Of a stretch of 64,000 bases of DNA, positions 23,856 to 34,859 are shown one piece after another. Source of the DNA: Tenrec ecaudatus. Its lineage: Eukaryota; Chordata; Mammalia; Afrosoricida; Tenrecidae. The position numbers were made by a program, and so were the translations under genes. The number at the start of each line of letters is the position of its first letter. Position 1 is the stretch's first letter. Location of the stretch: positions 76,549,700 through 76,613,699 of the forward strand of contig NC_134546.1 in NCBI RefSeq assembly GCF_050624435.1, written 5' to 3'. The notes under the pieces were generated by a model. That model did no database searches. It was not told the DNA's origin and worked only from the letters and a program-made list of their open reading frames with translations.

Positions 23856-24268
23856 ATGGAATCTGTATTGAGCTGAATTTTCCTTTTTGTAATTCCAAAA
23901 GGTGCTTTGATGGAGAAAGTGTGTATGAGGGGGCATGGTGAGAGGCAATGAATATGTTATGATTTTCATGATCAGGATGTCTGTGTGTTTGCAGGTGTCC
24001 AGTGTGAGGTGGAGCTTTGGAATCTGAGGGAGACTTGAGGCAGCCTGAGGCTTCTCTGAGACTCTCCCCTGATGTCTCTGCATTCACTGTCTGTATTTAT
24101 AATATTCACAGGGTCTGCTTATCCCCAGAGAAGGGAAGGAAATGGGTTTCATACATTAATAATGTTGGTAGGAAAAGCCACACAGAGACAATAGTAAGAA
24201 CATACTATAACTTCAAATGGACAATCTGAAATTCAAGGACATAGCTCGGTAGTTCTGTGCAAAAGACT
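23856..24268 (+). pseudogene. IGHV pseudogene 4 (IGHV3-like) with LTR in its RSS
   Basis: Leader exon 23856-23901 (MESVLS, then TGA in place of Trp, then IFLFVI), with donor G|GTGCTT intact and acceptor tttgcag ending at 23994. Leader 2 is 23995-24005 and the V exon starts at 24006 (gaggtggagctt). A 1-nt loss near 24022 shifts the frame. FR1 then reads ASLRLS with Pro in place of the first Cys. FR2 ends KWVSYI. About 50 bp of early FR3 are missing, and the FR3 end (gacatagctcggtagttctgt) follows. The V exon runs to the heptamer at 24269. Octamer and splice signals survive, so it may still be transcribed, but it cannot encode a V domain. Confidence 0.9.
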
Positions 24269-24273
24269 CACAG
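24269..24273. repeat. 5-bp TSD of the solo LTR, left; part of the RSS heptamer
   Basis: CACAG. With the first two LTR bases it recreates CACAGTG by chance, giving an apparent perfect heptamer with no nonamer 23 bp away. Confidence 0.85.
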
Positions 24274-24834
24274 TGTGGTAGTTATATAATCTGGTGTAAA
24301 TTTGGGACTTGAGAGGATAAAACGGGTAGGGATGGAGTCTGTCAATTGGATCATAGCCAATGACGCCTATGTGTGAGCATCTCCTTCTCCTGAGAATTCT
24401 GGGAAATACCGTATTCCATGTTGGAGGGGAAGACACTCTAATCCCTGGGAGACACCCTACTGACAAGGGTGACTCCCTGTGAGACATCCCTGAGTAGAAG
24501 CCATGTGGACCTACCTCATGAAGCCCTGGGTGCTGGAGAAGGCATGTAGAGCCCCTGTCAGCACTGACAAACGTACAATCTACTGGGTCCGAAGATTTTC
24601 TGCCCACTGGCCTGTGATCATCTTGCATTCAGGATCACTGCATGTATTTCTTAAGTCTGAAGAGGACTTTATACACTGGTATCAGACATATGGGCTAATA
24701 ATGGGCTTATGGGCTTACAACTAACTGGGGTAAGATGCTTTCTTAATGTACAATTTCCCTTTATATTAAAATCTCTTATAAACAATATGCACGTGTCTAT
24801 GGATTTGTTTCTCTAGTCTACCCAGGCCAGTGCA
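24274..24834 (+). mobile_element. Solo LTR (MaLR/ERVL type) inserted in an IGHV RSS
   Basis: 561 bp, starts TGTGGTAGTT and ends CCAGTGCA (TG...CA), flanked by CACAG on both sides (24269-24273 and 24835-24839). A 5-bp TSD fits the ERVL/MaLR group. The end phrase gatttgtttctctagtct resembles MaLR LTR ends. An A-rich tattaaaa near 24765 may be the old poly(A) signal. No internal retroviral sequence is present, so it is a solo LTR produced by LTR-LTR recombination. Confidence 0.88.
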
Positions 24835-24873
24835 CACAGTCAGGGGAAGTCAGAGTTAAGCCAGACACGAATG
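24835..24873 (+). other. Displaced V recombination signal of IGHV pseudogene 4
   Basis: CACAGTC (24835-24841), exactly 23 bases, then ACACGAATG (24865-24873). The spacer aggggaagtcag... is the normal IGHV spacer type, like 1778-1800. This is the original RSS, now 561 bp away from its V exon. Confidence 0.85.
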
Positions 24874-27327
24874 TACCCTAGAGGAAGAGGTTAGGCTGCA
24901 GGGACCCCTCAGGATCCACAGAGCACAGGACTCACACCCAGGAGCAGGTGCAGGTAGAGCTTCACCACTGGCTTCCTGTTGTGTCTGGGGATTCTCCTCC
25001 TTCTCAGTATCCCTTAGGGAATCGGTGCATCTCCTCACGTCTTTCTGAAACACTCACCCAATCTCCCTGTGATGATAGGATGCTTTTGAAGTTAGCTTCT
25101 GTTTCATTTTCCCCTTGAATCACCCCACATTTCCCATATAATTGGTAATTCCTACATCTAGGATGAATTCTGTTCACATCATCTGCTTCATCAAGCACTT
25201 TATGCCTCACTTTCAGTACCCCTCCTGTATTCCCTCCTTCCTTGGGACAATAGTCCTTGCTGTGCACAGGATCTCACTTTATTAGCTTTGTTTGTATACA
25301 TATATATTTTTTCCAGACAACATACTACAAGAACTTATCACCAGTAGCCCAATCCTATATCAAGTCGCCTGTCTCCATTGATCCAATCGGAGATTTTCTT
25401 CTCTGAGTTCATTGATTTTAATAATTCACAGCTCCTTTCTGCCCTTTGTCCACCACAGACTAATTTTAGTGTCAGTTTTTTTTTTTCTCCAAAGGTTGTT
25501 TGTTTAATTTAGTAGTTTAATTTAGTAGTTGTGATACAAGAGTGGGAAATTGGAGACAAGACACATTTCATGCTTAGTCTCAAGGCACCTCCACAGAACT
25601 CACCTCCCTTCGTACCCTTTGTCCCCTTGTGCATGGGCTATACACGTCCAATTTTTTTTACAGGGCACCCACAGGTTCCCTTCAAGTTCTGTTGGTGGCT
25701 ATGCCTCCACATATTATTGAGATCAGAATATCCCTCTCTAGAGACATAGAATGGGACTGATTTTCCCTCAATTAGCAGTGTGACTGCTGCAGTTACGATC
25801 ATTTATTTCTGAGTCAGACACACAGAGGGAAAGGCTGTGGGAACACAGACGCAAACACCAAGACAGGGAGAGGGCAGGGCTCAGGGGTCAAAGAAAGCCC
25901 ACAGATAAAAGGGGCCCTCAGGGGAAAAATGTAGAGGAGCCTAAGAAGGGTTAGTTAAATTAGGTACCTATTTCCTCTACCTGCAGAGAAAATGTCCCTA
26001 CCACAGACCTCCATATTCTTGTAACTCAGTGTATACTCTTGTATGCACTTTATGTCTGTGTGTTTTGTGTGTGCTAGCACATTGCCTTAATGTTATAGTA
26101 TGTGACAGAACTTGTAGTCTGTTCTGCATTTATTATTATAATTCTAGTATATTTTAGTGTGTCTTTGTGTTTTTTTTCTTAAGTAAATGCATGTGTATTT
26201 ATTAATCTGAAGGAATTATATGAAGATTTGTTAGTTCTAGTATATGTGCTAATTTGTTCATAATATGCATGTGTATGTTAATATGACTGTTAGAATACAA
26301 ATGTCATTATGCGAGTTTCCTGCAATGTGTGTTCACTCCAACTCATCTGAGCTCTTCATCAAACTTTATGAGCTCTCATCTCCTTGTATAAAATAATCTA
26401 TTGAGTGTTAAAAAATGACTAAGGTTGGGGGAATCCATTAGAGGCCCATAGTAATATGCACAGCAGAGTGTGCTAATCAGTGAAACTTCTTTTTGAAGTG
26501 GACAATAAGAGACAGAGGGACATGAACAGCAAATCCTAGAGGTGAGCTGGTCAATGCAGAGACAGCCTTAACTAGGAAACAGGCCAAGGGGGATGCTTAT
26601 TTTCTCCTCTCAGCAGCTCTTGTGTTTAAGGATGAAAATGATAAAACCTTTGTAAAAGAATGCACGCTACACTCAAAGAATGCCTAGTTGTAGGTAAATG
26701 GGCGATGCCAAGAGCCAAGGTGACGGCAGAACTTAAAGGCAAATGAGGTGGATCAAGGAAAGAGATAACATATCTTCAGTCATCTTTGCCCAGAGCATGG
26801 TTCAAGCTCTCTAAATAATGTTAACTGATGAAAAACAACAGAAACTGTTAAAAAGATCTTATACATTTGTATTCAAGGATGTCCCATCCATAGACTTGGG
26901 CTTCTAGGAAGAGGGTGGATAGCTAGTATGTGGGCATGAGCTTGTAAAACATGCCCCACCAGGAGGCTGAAGGGGTAGGAAGACAAAATGAGTGTGGAGG
27001 GAAGAGGCTGTGCTGCAATAAAGTGGGGAGGCATTAGCCTGCGTGGCTAGTTGGATATCATTACCATTTGCCTTTTGCAAACGCCAGTGAGTTTCTAAGG
27101 CAAGGAGGTGTGAAATGGCACTTATTCGACAGAGGTGTAGGTTAGTGCCACTATAAAACTAATCTTCAAATCAGCCTAATAGAGAAATACACATTTTATA
27201 AAATTTCGGCTACCCACTCATCATGCATATGTGGAATATAAGGCTCAGCATTCCCCTATGTTATAAGTCCAGGTTCCAATTTCAGAGCTCTGGGGCAGGC
27301 AGGTTGAAGAACAAGGTTGGATACTAG
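24874..27327. other. IGHV 3' flank, then no gene seen
   Basis: 24874-25110 matches the flank after IGHV pseudogene 1. Beyond it I recognise no gene, V segment or repeat family. A short tandem duplication (ttagtagtttaattt) lies near 25507-25530. Confidence 0.5.
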
Positions 27328-27333
27328 GCCCCT
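27328..27333. repeat. 6-bp target-site duplication of the ERV, left
   Basis: GCCCCT, identical to 31302-31307. Six bases is the size made by betaretroviral integrases. Confidence 0.9.
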
Positions 27334-27685
27334 TGTTGAAGGCCATTAAGACTCAGCCTTGAAATGGCTTAGAAGTCTCAAGACCTATGTGTCATTGTTT
27401 GCTGATTTCTTCTCTGAGTTTACATTTAGAACAAATTGGTAAGAACAAGAACGTGTGCAAGATCTGGGAAAATAGGTCATAAGAGTTGCTTTGTTTATCA
27501 AATATGCGTGCTTAATAAAGAGATAATTAACCCCTGGTTGTTTCTGCATGGATAAAACGAGTGTGAAAAATAAACCCGAGGCTTCAGTATTCACTGATGC
27601 CCTCCCAATAAATTGTGTCTCTCTTGTTTTCCTTAATCCTCACTCCGTCTTTCAGGACTGTTCGACTCATCAGCTGGCTCTGACA
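27334..27685 (+). mobile_element. ERV 5' LTR (352 bp)
   Basis: Starts TGTTGAAGGCC and ends GGCTCTGACA. Contains AATAAA candidates at about 27571 and 27608. Lacks about 40 bp present in the 3' LTR (around 31071-31110), an indel that arose after integration or by template difference. Confidence 0.9.
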
Positions 27686-27689
27686 AGAG

Positions 27690-27707
27690 TGGCGCCCAAA
27701 CCAGGGA
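27690..27707 (+). other. Primer binding site, tRNA-Lys type
   Basis: TGGCGCCCAAACCAGGGA, four bases after the LTR end. TGGCGCCC is the lysine-tRNA signature used by betaretroviruses and lentiviruses. Confidence 0.88.
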
Positions 27708-27799
27708 CACTCAAAACGGGGGACAAAGTGAAGGACACCGTGGATTACAAAGGTGTACACGAAGATATTGGTGGTGCCGTGAGTAGCTATTGGGAGAAA

Positions 27800-28990
27800 A
27801 TGGGGCAAGGAAATAGCAAACAGACTTCTGTAAATATGCTTCAAAATATGTTAAAAGCTAGAGGAGCAAACGTAAGCTACCAAAGAATAGAGAAATTTTT
27901 AGATTTTGTGGTTAAGGTATGTCCTTGGTTTCCTGAGGAAGGGACTGTAAATATTGAAACTTGGCAAAAAGTAGGGCAACAGTTAAAAGATCACTACACT
28001 GCTAAGGAACATAGTAAGGTTCCCATAGACACATTTAGCTTATGGAATTTAGTTAGGGATAGCCTGGAACCTAGGCATGAGGGACTCCAGCCTGAAAAAC
28101 CATTTGCATGCCCCAAAAAAAGTGAGAGTAAAGTTCCTTCTGTGCCTATGCCTCCTCCTCGACCGCTGAAGTCACTGAAAAGTTAACTGGAGGGCTTTGA
28201 AAGCAAGGACGAGGAACCCCTTGACCCTGGTGATGTGGAGCCATTAGGGGACAAGGCGGCACATTATCATGATGAGAATTTGGGAATTTTTGCCACCTCC
28301 AAGGCACTTCAACCTGAGAATCAAAACCTGGTGCAAAATACTCAGAAGCCCTGCACAGATGAAACAGGTGGTAGGCTGGGAGGAAGCTTACGCATCATTA
28401 GCAGCAAATAAGAGGGAAATGCAAGGCAAGTTAGCAGAAAAGCACTCTGAGATAGAGTCCCAGGAATGGGTGCCAAAACTTACTGGGGCCAAGGTATTTC
28501 AGAAGTTTCAGAGTGCATTCAGTGAAAGGAATCCTTTTCTAGAAGACTTGCCAGTTGCAGCACTGGTTGTGACTGGGGCTCCAGGAAAGGATCTATGCTT
28601 AGTGCTGCCGTACATACAGCAGAACAAGGAGAGGATGTAGGGGAGTTCAGTATGCTTTTCCCTGTAATTGAGTGATAGGATGCCCAGGGTAATCTGATGA
28701 GAGAACATACTCCTATTCCTTGCAAACAGCTAAAAGAACTCAAGGTTGCTTGTGACCAATATGTTCCGAGCGCCCCTTTTACTCAATCTTTATTAGATAC
28801 ACTTTCCATCGCGGTGCTTCCCCTCACAGAATGGAAACTATTGGCTTTTGAAAATGCAACTACTGCCTGCCAGGCAGCGCTGAGACCTTTTAGGAAAAAG
28901 GGCAACCTGTCCGATTATATCAGACTATGCTCAGACATTGGACCTTTCTTTAGTCAGGGGCTTTCTATAGCAGCTGCTTTGTAAGGAAAA
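27800..28990 (+). pseudogene. ERV gag, broken (matrix intact to 28186)
   Basis: ATG at 27800 starts MGQGNSKQ, a myristoylation-type N-terminus followed by a matrix-like domain with WPF-type aromatic motifs (CPWFPEEG), typical of betaretroviral Gag. The frame ends at TAA 28184-28186. Capsid-like sequence continues in other frames: 28390-28640 and 28697-28984. No nucleocapsid zinc knuckle and no protease were found. Stops and frameshifts make the reading frame dead. Confidence 0.82.
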
Positions 28991-29019
28991 ACAGTAAAGG
29001 AGGGTTAATGATACTACGG

Positions 29020-29250
29020 AACTTATGGGAGCCCTGCAGTCTGGGCTCCCTTTCCCCCCTACTATTCCACCCAATACATATAAGATAATTTTAGACTTAA
29101 AAGATTGTTTTAATACCATCCCCTTGGATCCAACTGATTGTAAAAGATTTGCCTTTAGTGTCCCTTCCACCAAATCCAAAGAGCCTATGAAGAGATATCA
29201 TTGGCTTGTTTTACCTGGAGGCATCGCCCCGACCAGGTATTAATATGGAG
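29020..29250 (+). pseudogene. ERV pol remnant (reverse transcriptase N-terminal part)
   Basis: A 72-codon piece with the RT palm motif LDLKDCF and KRFAFSVPS, diagnostic for class II ERVs. The YxDD catalytic motif, RNase H and integrase are absent, so the deletion removed most of pol. Confidence 0.85.
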
Positions 29251-29559
29251 ACGAGAGCACATTGTGTTTTTACACAGGATGCTGATGGAGCACAATGGCT
29301 GCCCGAACAGTTGGTACGGTTTGCAAACCATGCAGGTGGTAATTTGCCTTGGAGTGCTTCTGGGGACACTGCGCAGTGAGCAGTAATAGGCTTATGTTCC
29401 TGATCCAACCTTCTTACATCCTGCTCTCTGGGAAGGTCCGGAAATCAAGGTGTGAGTTAATGACTCACGCCCTCCCTGTACAAAGTGAAGGAAATGTAAT
29501 CTCACCCACTCCGAAGTTTTTCCCCCCTTGTGGCCTAGGGACTCAAAAGAATAAAACCA

Positions 29560-30640
29560 TATAGAGGAGATTGTGTCTCACGGACAAGCCCATCAGGTAT
29601 GATATCTCAAAAGAGAGATATATCATCGATTGGTCTGGCAACCAGGACAACACTCAAAAAAACACTGCTGAATGGGAAAAGAGGCTAGGCTGTCTGCAGG
29701 ACATTGGTGATCAGAATCAGGTTTTCCACAAACTCAATGGTGGAACACAGGGGCTGCTTTGGGGGACATGAAGCTTATGGGCCCTTCCTCCAGACTGCAA
29801 GGAAAGGTTACTGTCTGCGTAATATCGCCTTATGTATTTTGGCAGGGAATATTACTATAGATCATGATGATTCTAAGTTTAACATGTTTTGTAATAATTG
29901 TAATTTGTCTAATTGTATTACCTGAAGGTATTGTCATAGCCATTTTGTATCAACCCTCTTTTGTTATGCTACCAGTGAATATTACTGGGCCTTCAGAAAT
30001 AGGGTTACAGGTATTAGAAGAGACTGAAAAAGCATTAACCAGATGGAAACGCTTTGTAGATTTGCTTATAGCAAGTATTTTAGATATATTAAATTTAGGT
30101 GCTACTGCTACTATTACAGCAATTGTACTTTCACAAAACATACAAACTACCCACTGTGTAAATGAATTATCCAAAAATGTGACTAATGTGTTGGGTACTC
30201 AAGAAGATATGGACAGGAAGTTAGAACAAAAAGTTAATGCTCTTTATGATATGGTCATATATTTAGGAGATGAGGTGCAGGGGCTTAAGGCCAGGTCTAG
30301 TCTACAGTGCCATGCTGTACATACATGGATCTGTGTTGCACCTAAATAGTACAATAGCAGTCAGTATAGCTGGATTAAAGTGAAGAATCATCTTCAAGGT
30401 ATTTTGCACAGTGCTAATGAGTCTTTAGATGTATTACAACTGCATCAAGAAATATTAGCCATAAAAGATGCTAAGTCTCTTGATTTTGATGCCGCCAAGC
30501 TTGCTGAGGATTGGTTCCAGCATTTTCTAGATACTTTCCCTTCAGTAGAAAATCTCAGAGGCCTACCTCACTTATGTCACTAGTCACAGTGGGAGCGTGT
30601 GTATTGTTGATCTATGGATACTCCCTATGATACTGCGCAG
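29560..30640 (+). pseudogene. ERV env remnant, mostly transmembrane subunit
   Basis: 29571-29860 holds scattered SU-end sequence. 29864-30349 is a 161-codon open piece with a hydrophobic stretch followed by an alpha-helical heptad region, as in betaretroviral TM. A TAG at 30347-30349 breaks it, the same frame continues to 30583, and the membrane-anchor-like hydrophobic segment at about 30590-30640 is in a shifted frame. Several N-glycosylation-like sites are visible. Dead copy. Confidence 0.8.
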
Positions 30641-30902
30641 GGTTACGGTTGAATTATTGGCCTAAGAACAAAGCTTCATGAAGTACAACTGCACACTTTG
30701 CCCCCTCACCAAACAGGAGTGTAAGTCGGAGGCTGGCTACTCAGAGACGCATAAGATCGAGTCTGAATCTCCCAAACTAAGACAGGTCATAGTCGCCAGC
30801 AGGACTGTGACTGATGACGGGTAAGAGCAATTTGAGGACTCGACAACCTAAGACAGTCACAGTCATGTGCTGACGTTTGGAGTAAAGACGTCATTAGTAA
30901 AT

Positions 30903-30916
30903 AAAAAAGGGGGAAA
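30903..30916 (+). other. Polypurine tract
   Basis: AAAAAAGGGGGAAA directly before the 3' LTR, the plus-strand primer site. Confidence 0.88.
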
Positions 30917-31301
30917 TGTTGAAGGCCATTAAGACTCAGCCTTGAAACAAATGAGAAGTTTCATGACCTATGTGTCAGTGTGTGCTGATTTCTTCTGTGA
31001 CGTTACGTTTAGAATAGACTGTTAACAACAAGAACAAGAGAGTATTCAAGGTTAGGGAAGATAGGTTGTTTAATTTTCTAAAGGATGTCGGGCTTGGCAG
31101 AAAACAGAGTTGCTAAGTATATCAAATGTACTTGCTTAACAATGAGATAATTAACGCGGGTTGTATCTGAATGGATAAAAGGAGTATGTAAAATCAACTC
31201 GAGTATTTACTGTTGCCTTCTCAATACTTTTTGTCTCTCCTTTTTTCCTTAATCCTCACTCCCTCTTTCAGGACTCTTTGACTAGTCGGCTGGCTCCGAC
31301 A
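30917..31301 (+). mobile_element. ERV 3' LTR (385 bp)
   Basis: Starts TGTTGAAGGCC and ends GGCTCCGACA. Clearly the pair of the 5' LTR but with many substitutions and an indel, so the insertion is not recent. Confidence 0.9.
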
Positions 31302-31307
31302 GCCCCT
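31302..31307. repeat. 6-bp target-site duplication of the ERV, right
   Basis: GCCCCT, matching 27328-27333. Confidence 0.9.
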
Positions 31308-33073
31308 CCTTTATCAAAATTCTTAATCTAAAGTTGAGTAAATTTTAACTCCTTCCAGAAAAATGGTTAGCTTATGGAAAAAAGACCAAACAAACAAAAA
31401 CCCTGAATACTGAAAGTAACAGTTAAGAGATCAATAGCTACATTGCATTAGATGAATCTGCTGAACAATGTCTCTTTAGAATATTGGCGGGGGGGGGGGG
31501 AAGAATTACCTTGAGGACTGGGCTCACCTGACCAAAACATGCTATTTTCAATTGGTTCATATGCACTTGAAAGATGGACAAAGGAAGGCTGAAGAACAAT
31601 GAATGCATTAGAATTGTAGTTCTGGTCAAGAATATCCCACATACCATGGACAGGCAAAGGACAAACAAGTCTGTCTTGGAAGAAGTAATGTCAGAGTGCT
31701 ACTTAGAGGTAATTATGATGAGAGTTCATATTATATACTTTGGACATATTATCAGAAAAGATAATTTCTTGAAAAGGATATTCTGTTTGGAAGAGACGAA
31801 GGGCAGTGAAAAACATGAATCTCTGTACTAAATGGATTAACATAGTGACTGCGACAATTTGTTCACCCTCACATCACAGCCCACCAAACCCCAAGGATGA
31901 TATTCCTGCTCAAATTGGCCAATGCACAGAGAGGACCATAGGGCCAGCAACACCCCAAGACACGGCATCCCTCAATGACCCATAGCGCTACAAGGGACAA
32001 CACTAGTGGCACGGTGCAGGAAATGTGCTCGATCTGACTCCACCACACTGGGGCAAAACACTAAGGGCATGCAACAGAGCAGCAAGGGGGACAAAGCAAT
32101 GAAGTCCCTAGGGAATACAAAAAATAGATTGTGTGGCCAAGGCATGGTACCACATCAGACTCAACCAACAGTGAAATACTCTTAATGGTCAACTAACAAA
32201 CCTGGACTGATTTCTAGTCTTTTCTCTTTTTCTCCGATGGTTGTTTTTTTTGGTTTTGCTCTGTCTTGTGTTTGTGTTTACTATTGTCTTTGCACGTCTA
32301 TCTAGATAAGATAGGCAGGGTAAACACACCAGAAGAGAATATAATGGGGCTGATGTTTCTTGGGGGATACAGGAGAAGGTGAAGCAGGAGAAAGGAAATG
32401 GGCATTAACCTGGGGTCAAGAGCACAACAAGTACTCTAAAATCGACATTGAGGATAGTGTAGGATACATGGTACGGTGTGATCAAGGGCAATGTAATGAG
32501 AGGAATTACTCAGAATTGATGAAGGCCAAACATGATAGTGGGACAAGAGAAAAGTAAAGGGAAATAAAGAAAAGAACCAGAAGACAAAGGGTATTTATAG
32601 AGTTCTAAATACAGTCATTTACCTGTGTAAATATACATATATGACGAAAGGAAAAGAAATCTATGTACATATATTTAAATGTTAAGTATTAAGGTAACAG
32701 ATGGACATTGGACCTCTATTCCAGTACTCCCACAATTAAAGGAGACTTTGTTCTAATAACCTGCCATTCCATGATGCTCAGCTTCCTGACACAATTAAGA
32801 CAAAATGGTGCATAAGCAAATATGGTGCAGAAAGTTAATGCTGTCTGGTTATCAAAAGAATAGCATCTGGGGTCCTAAAGGCCATCTAGCTGAGAAGCAA
32901 CAAAGTCCACATGGAAGAAGCACAGAAACCCGTGTGATCATGAGGTATCAATGGGATCAGGTATCAGGCACCAGGGACAGAAAACCAAAAATCCTATCAA
33001 TGTGAAAGAGCGGGAGTGTGGAGTGAGACATACAGCGCATCTGTAGGTAAGTGGACTCCCCCTTACAGAAGGA

Positions 33074-33743
33074 TGTTTTATACAGGAACAAAACCAGGAC
33101 ACTTCTGTGTGTGTGTGTGTATATATGCTGTATACACCTATTATATATACAAGATATGACATATAATTATATATAATCATTATATATTATTATGTATTAT
33201 ATATAATGGATAGCCATATAAAGCACAAAAGAATATAGCAGCTAATTAGTCCACACAGTTGTACAGAGTGCTCAGTTCAACCCACTTCCATGAAACATTT
33301 AGTATACTTGATGTCCTTCAACTCATGAGAGCAACTGGGTACAAGGTCAAGGAAGAAGACAGGTGAGTCTTATGTAGGGCAATGCAGGCAGTCTGGACAC
33401 AGGCAGCAAACAGAAGGGCATGTCATCAACAGTCAGCAAGACGATAGGATCCAACAGTCCCAAGCTCAAGCGATGTATATACCAACAACATGATGAAGCA
33501 CTTCTCAAAGGAATCTCAAGTTCTAGTGACATGATCCACAGGTCAGCAATCCAACTGTTAGTGTACTTCACAAGTTGGGGCAGAGACCTAGCAGGCGCAC
33601 CCTGATCTGATCAGAAGAGAGAGAGAGAGAGAGAGAGAGGCGGGGTTTGCCTAGCTATTAATCTCTTTGCCCTCCCATCAAACTGTAACATTATTAATAC
33701 CATGTTTCTATTGGCCAGGTTGGCACAATAAACCAAACTATCA
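33074..33743 (-). mobile_element. Solo ERVL-type LTR nested in L1
   Basis: Plus-strand reading starts TGTTTTATACAGG and ends AACTATCA. On the minus strand it begins TGATAGTTTGG then tttattgtgccaacctggcc, the same family as the LTR at 18840. Flanks GAAGG/GAAAG look like a decayed 5-bp TSD, and L1 sequence is continuous across the insertion. Includes an AT-rich stretch (33120-33215). Confidence 0.82.
33616..33640. repeat. (GA)n microsatellite
   Basis: About 25 bases of GA repeat inside the solo LTR. Confidence 0.9.
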
Positions 33744-34859
33744 GAAAGGGTCACAAGGATGAGATGAGCCAGTTAGGGTACAGTATAGCACCGATGAAAC
33801 ATACAACTTTTCTCTACTTCTTTACTGCTCCCCTCCCCCCCACTATCATGACCCCAAAACTACCGTATGAATCTGACTAGACCAGAGAATGCACACGGGT
33901 ACCGATAAGAGCTGGAAACACAGGGAATCAAGGGCAGATAAAACCCATCAGAATAAAAAAATGAGAGTAGCAATACAAGGAGGGTAAGGAGTAGTTAGGG
34001 GGTGAAGGGGAAATGCACACAATGATCTACATATAAACCCTTATCAGGGGGATGGACAACAGAAAAGAGGGTGGTGACATCGGTCAGTATAAGACATGAA
34101 AAAGCAGTAAAATTTATAAATTATCAAGGCTTCATGAGGGAAGAAAAAAATAAACAGCTGATACCAAGGGCTCAAGTAGAAAGAAAATGTTTTGAAAATG
34201 ATTATAGTAACATATGTACAAATGGGCTTAACACAATGAATGTATGCATGGATTGTAATACAAGCTGTACAACCCCCTAATAAAATGAATTTAAATTAAT
34301 TAATTAATTTTTAAAAACGTGCATTCATCCTCAATTGTGAGGATGGCACAGGAGAGTAGTCTTTTGTTTTGTTGTGCAATGGGTCCCTGTGAGATGGCAC
34401 TGACTCAATGAAAGCTGATATGACAACAGTTTCAGAAACCACAAATATACACCCAGCACAAACACAAAGGCATTAGTGTGTTGTTATGTTTACAGAAGAT
34501 ATTATTTCTCTCATGAAAAAAGAGAAGAGGTTTCTCAGTTAATAAAATTGGAACAAACAAGGTGACAACACAATCACTGAGGCATTCCTACCCCTCATTA
34601 ATTGATTCTTTTGGTGAGCTGAAGACAGTTCTCTAAGGGCCTCACAGCATGCCATATGGCAGAGTATTTTCACGAACATAGGCTCTAGTCTAAGGGCAGC
34701 ACAGTCACTAAGTTGTGAGTAGCTATTTGTCTTTCTAGGAAACTGTAAATAATGTAGTACTGTACACTAAGGATTCAGCTAGAAGATCAGAGGATCCAGC
34801 AGAGCAAGGGACTGACAATAGTTACTCACTGGATTTCAGGGTGCTTAGAAGGTCTATAA

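Larger units (their letters stand above)
27334..31301 (+). mobile_element. Class II (betaretrovirus-like) ERV, internally deleted
   Basis: Both LTRs, PBS, polypurine tract and matching TSD define a complete integration of 3968 bp. A full provirus of this class is usually 8-9 kb, so about half the interior is missing. Order: 5' LTR, PBS, gag start, partial capsid, a short RT piece, env TM region, PPT, 3' LTR. All frames are interrupted. Confidence 0.92.
31872..34323 (+). mobile_element. L1 3' UTR copy inserted in the RTE
   Basis: Contains the L1 3' UTR modules in order (agcaacaccccaagaca, ggggcaaaacactaagg, purine-rich block, cagaaagttaatgctg, gatgaaacatacaac, terminal taataaaatg). The TSD is TTCACCCTCA at 31862-31871 versus TTCATCCTCA at 34324-34333. 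It is itself interrupted by the LTR at 33074-33743. Confidence 0.87.
31563..34440 (+). mobile_element. RTE-type LINE 3' end, split by an L1 insertion
   Basis: 31563-31871 reads as the 3' end of the RTE LINE common in Afrotheria (ataccatggacaggcaaag, tttggacatattatcag, gaaggcagtgaaaaac-like). It resumes at 34324 with cctcaattgtgaggatggca and ttttgttgtgcaatggg, and ends near gcactgactcaatgaaagc. The inverse-strand copy at 51405-51665 shows the same order uninterrupted. Confidence 0.78.

Noticed and set aside
24269-24275. Perfect CACAGTG as a functional RSS of IGHV pseudogene 4
   Set aside because: The last two bases belong to the LTR, and no nonamer lies at 12 or 23 bp. The true RSS remainder is at 24835.
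33100-33215. AT-rich stretch as an origin or matrix attachment site
   Set aside because: It is part of an ERVL solo LTR and simple-repeat drift; nothing specific supports a function.
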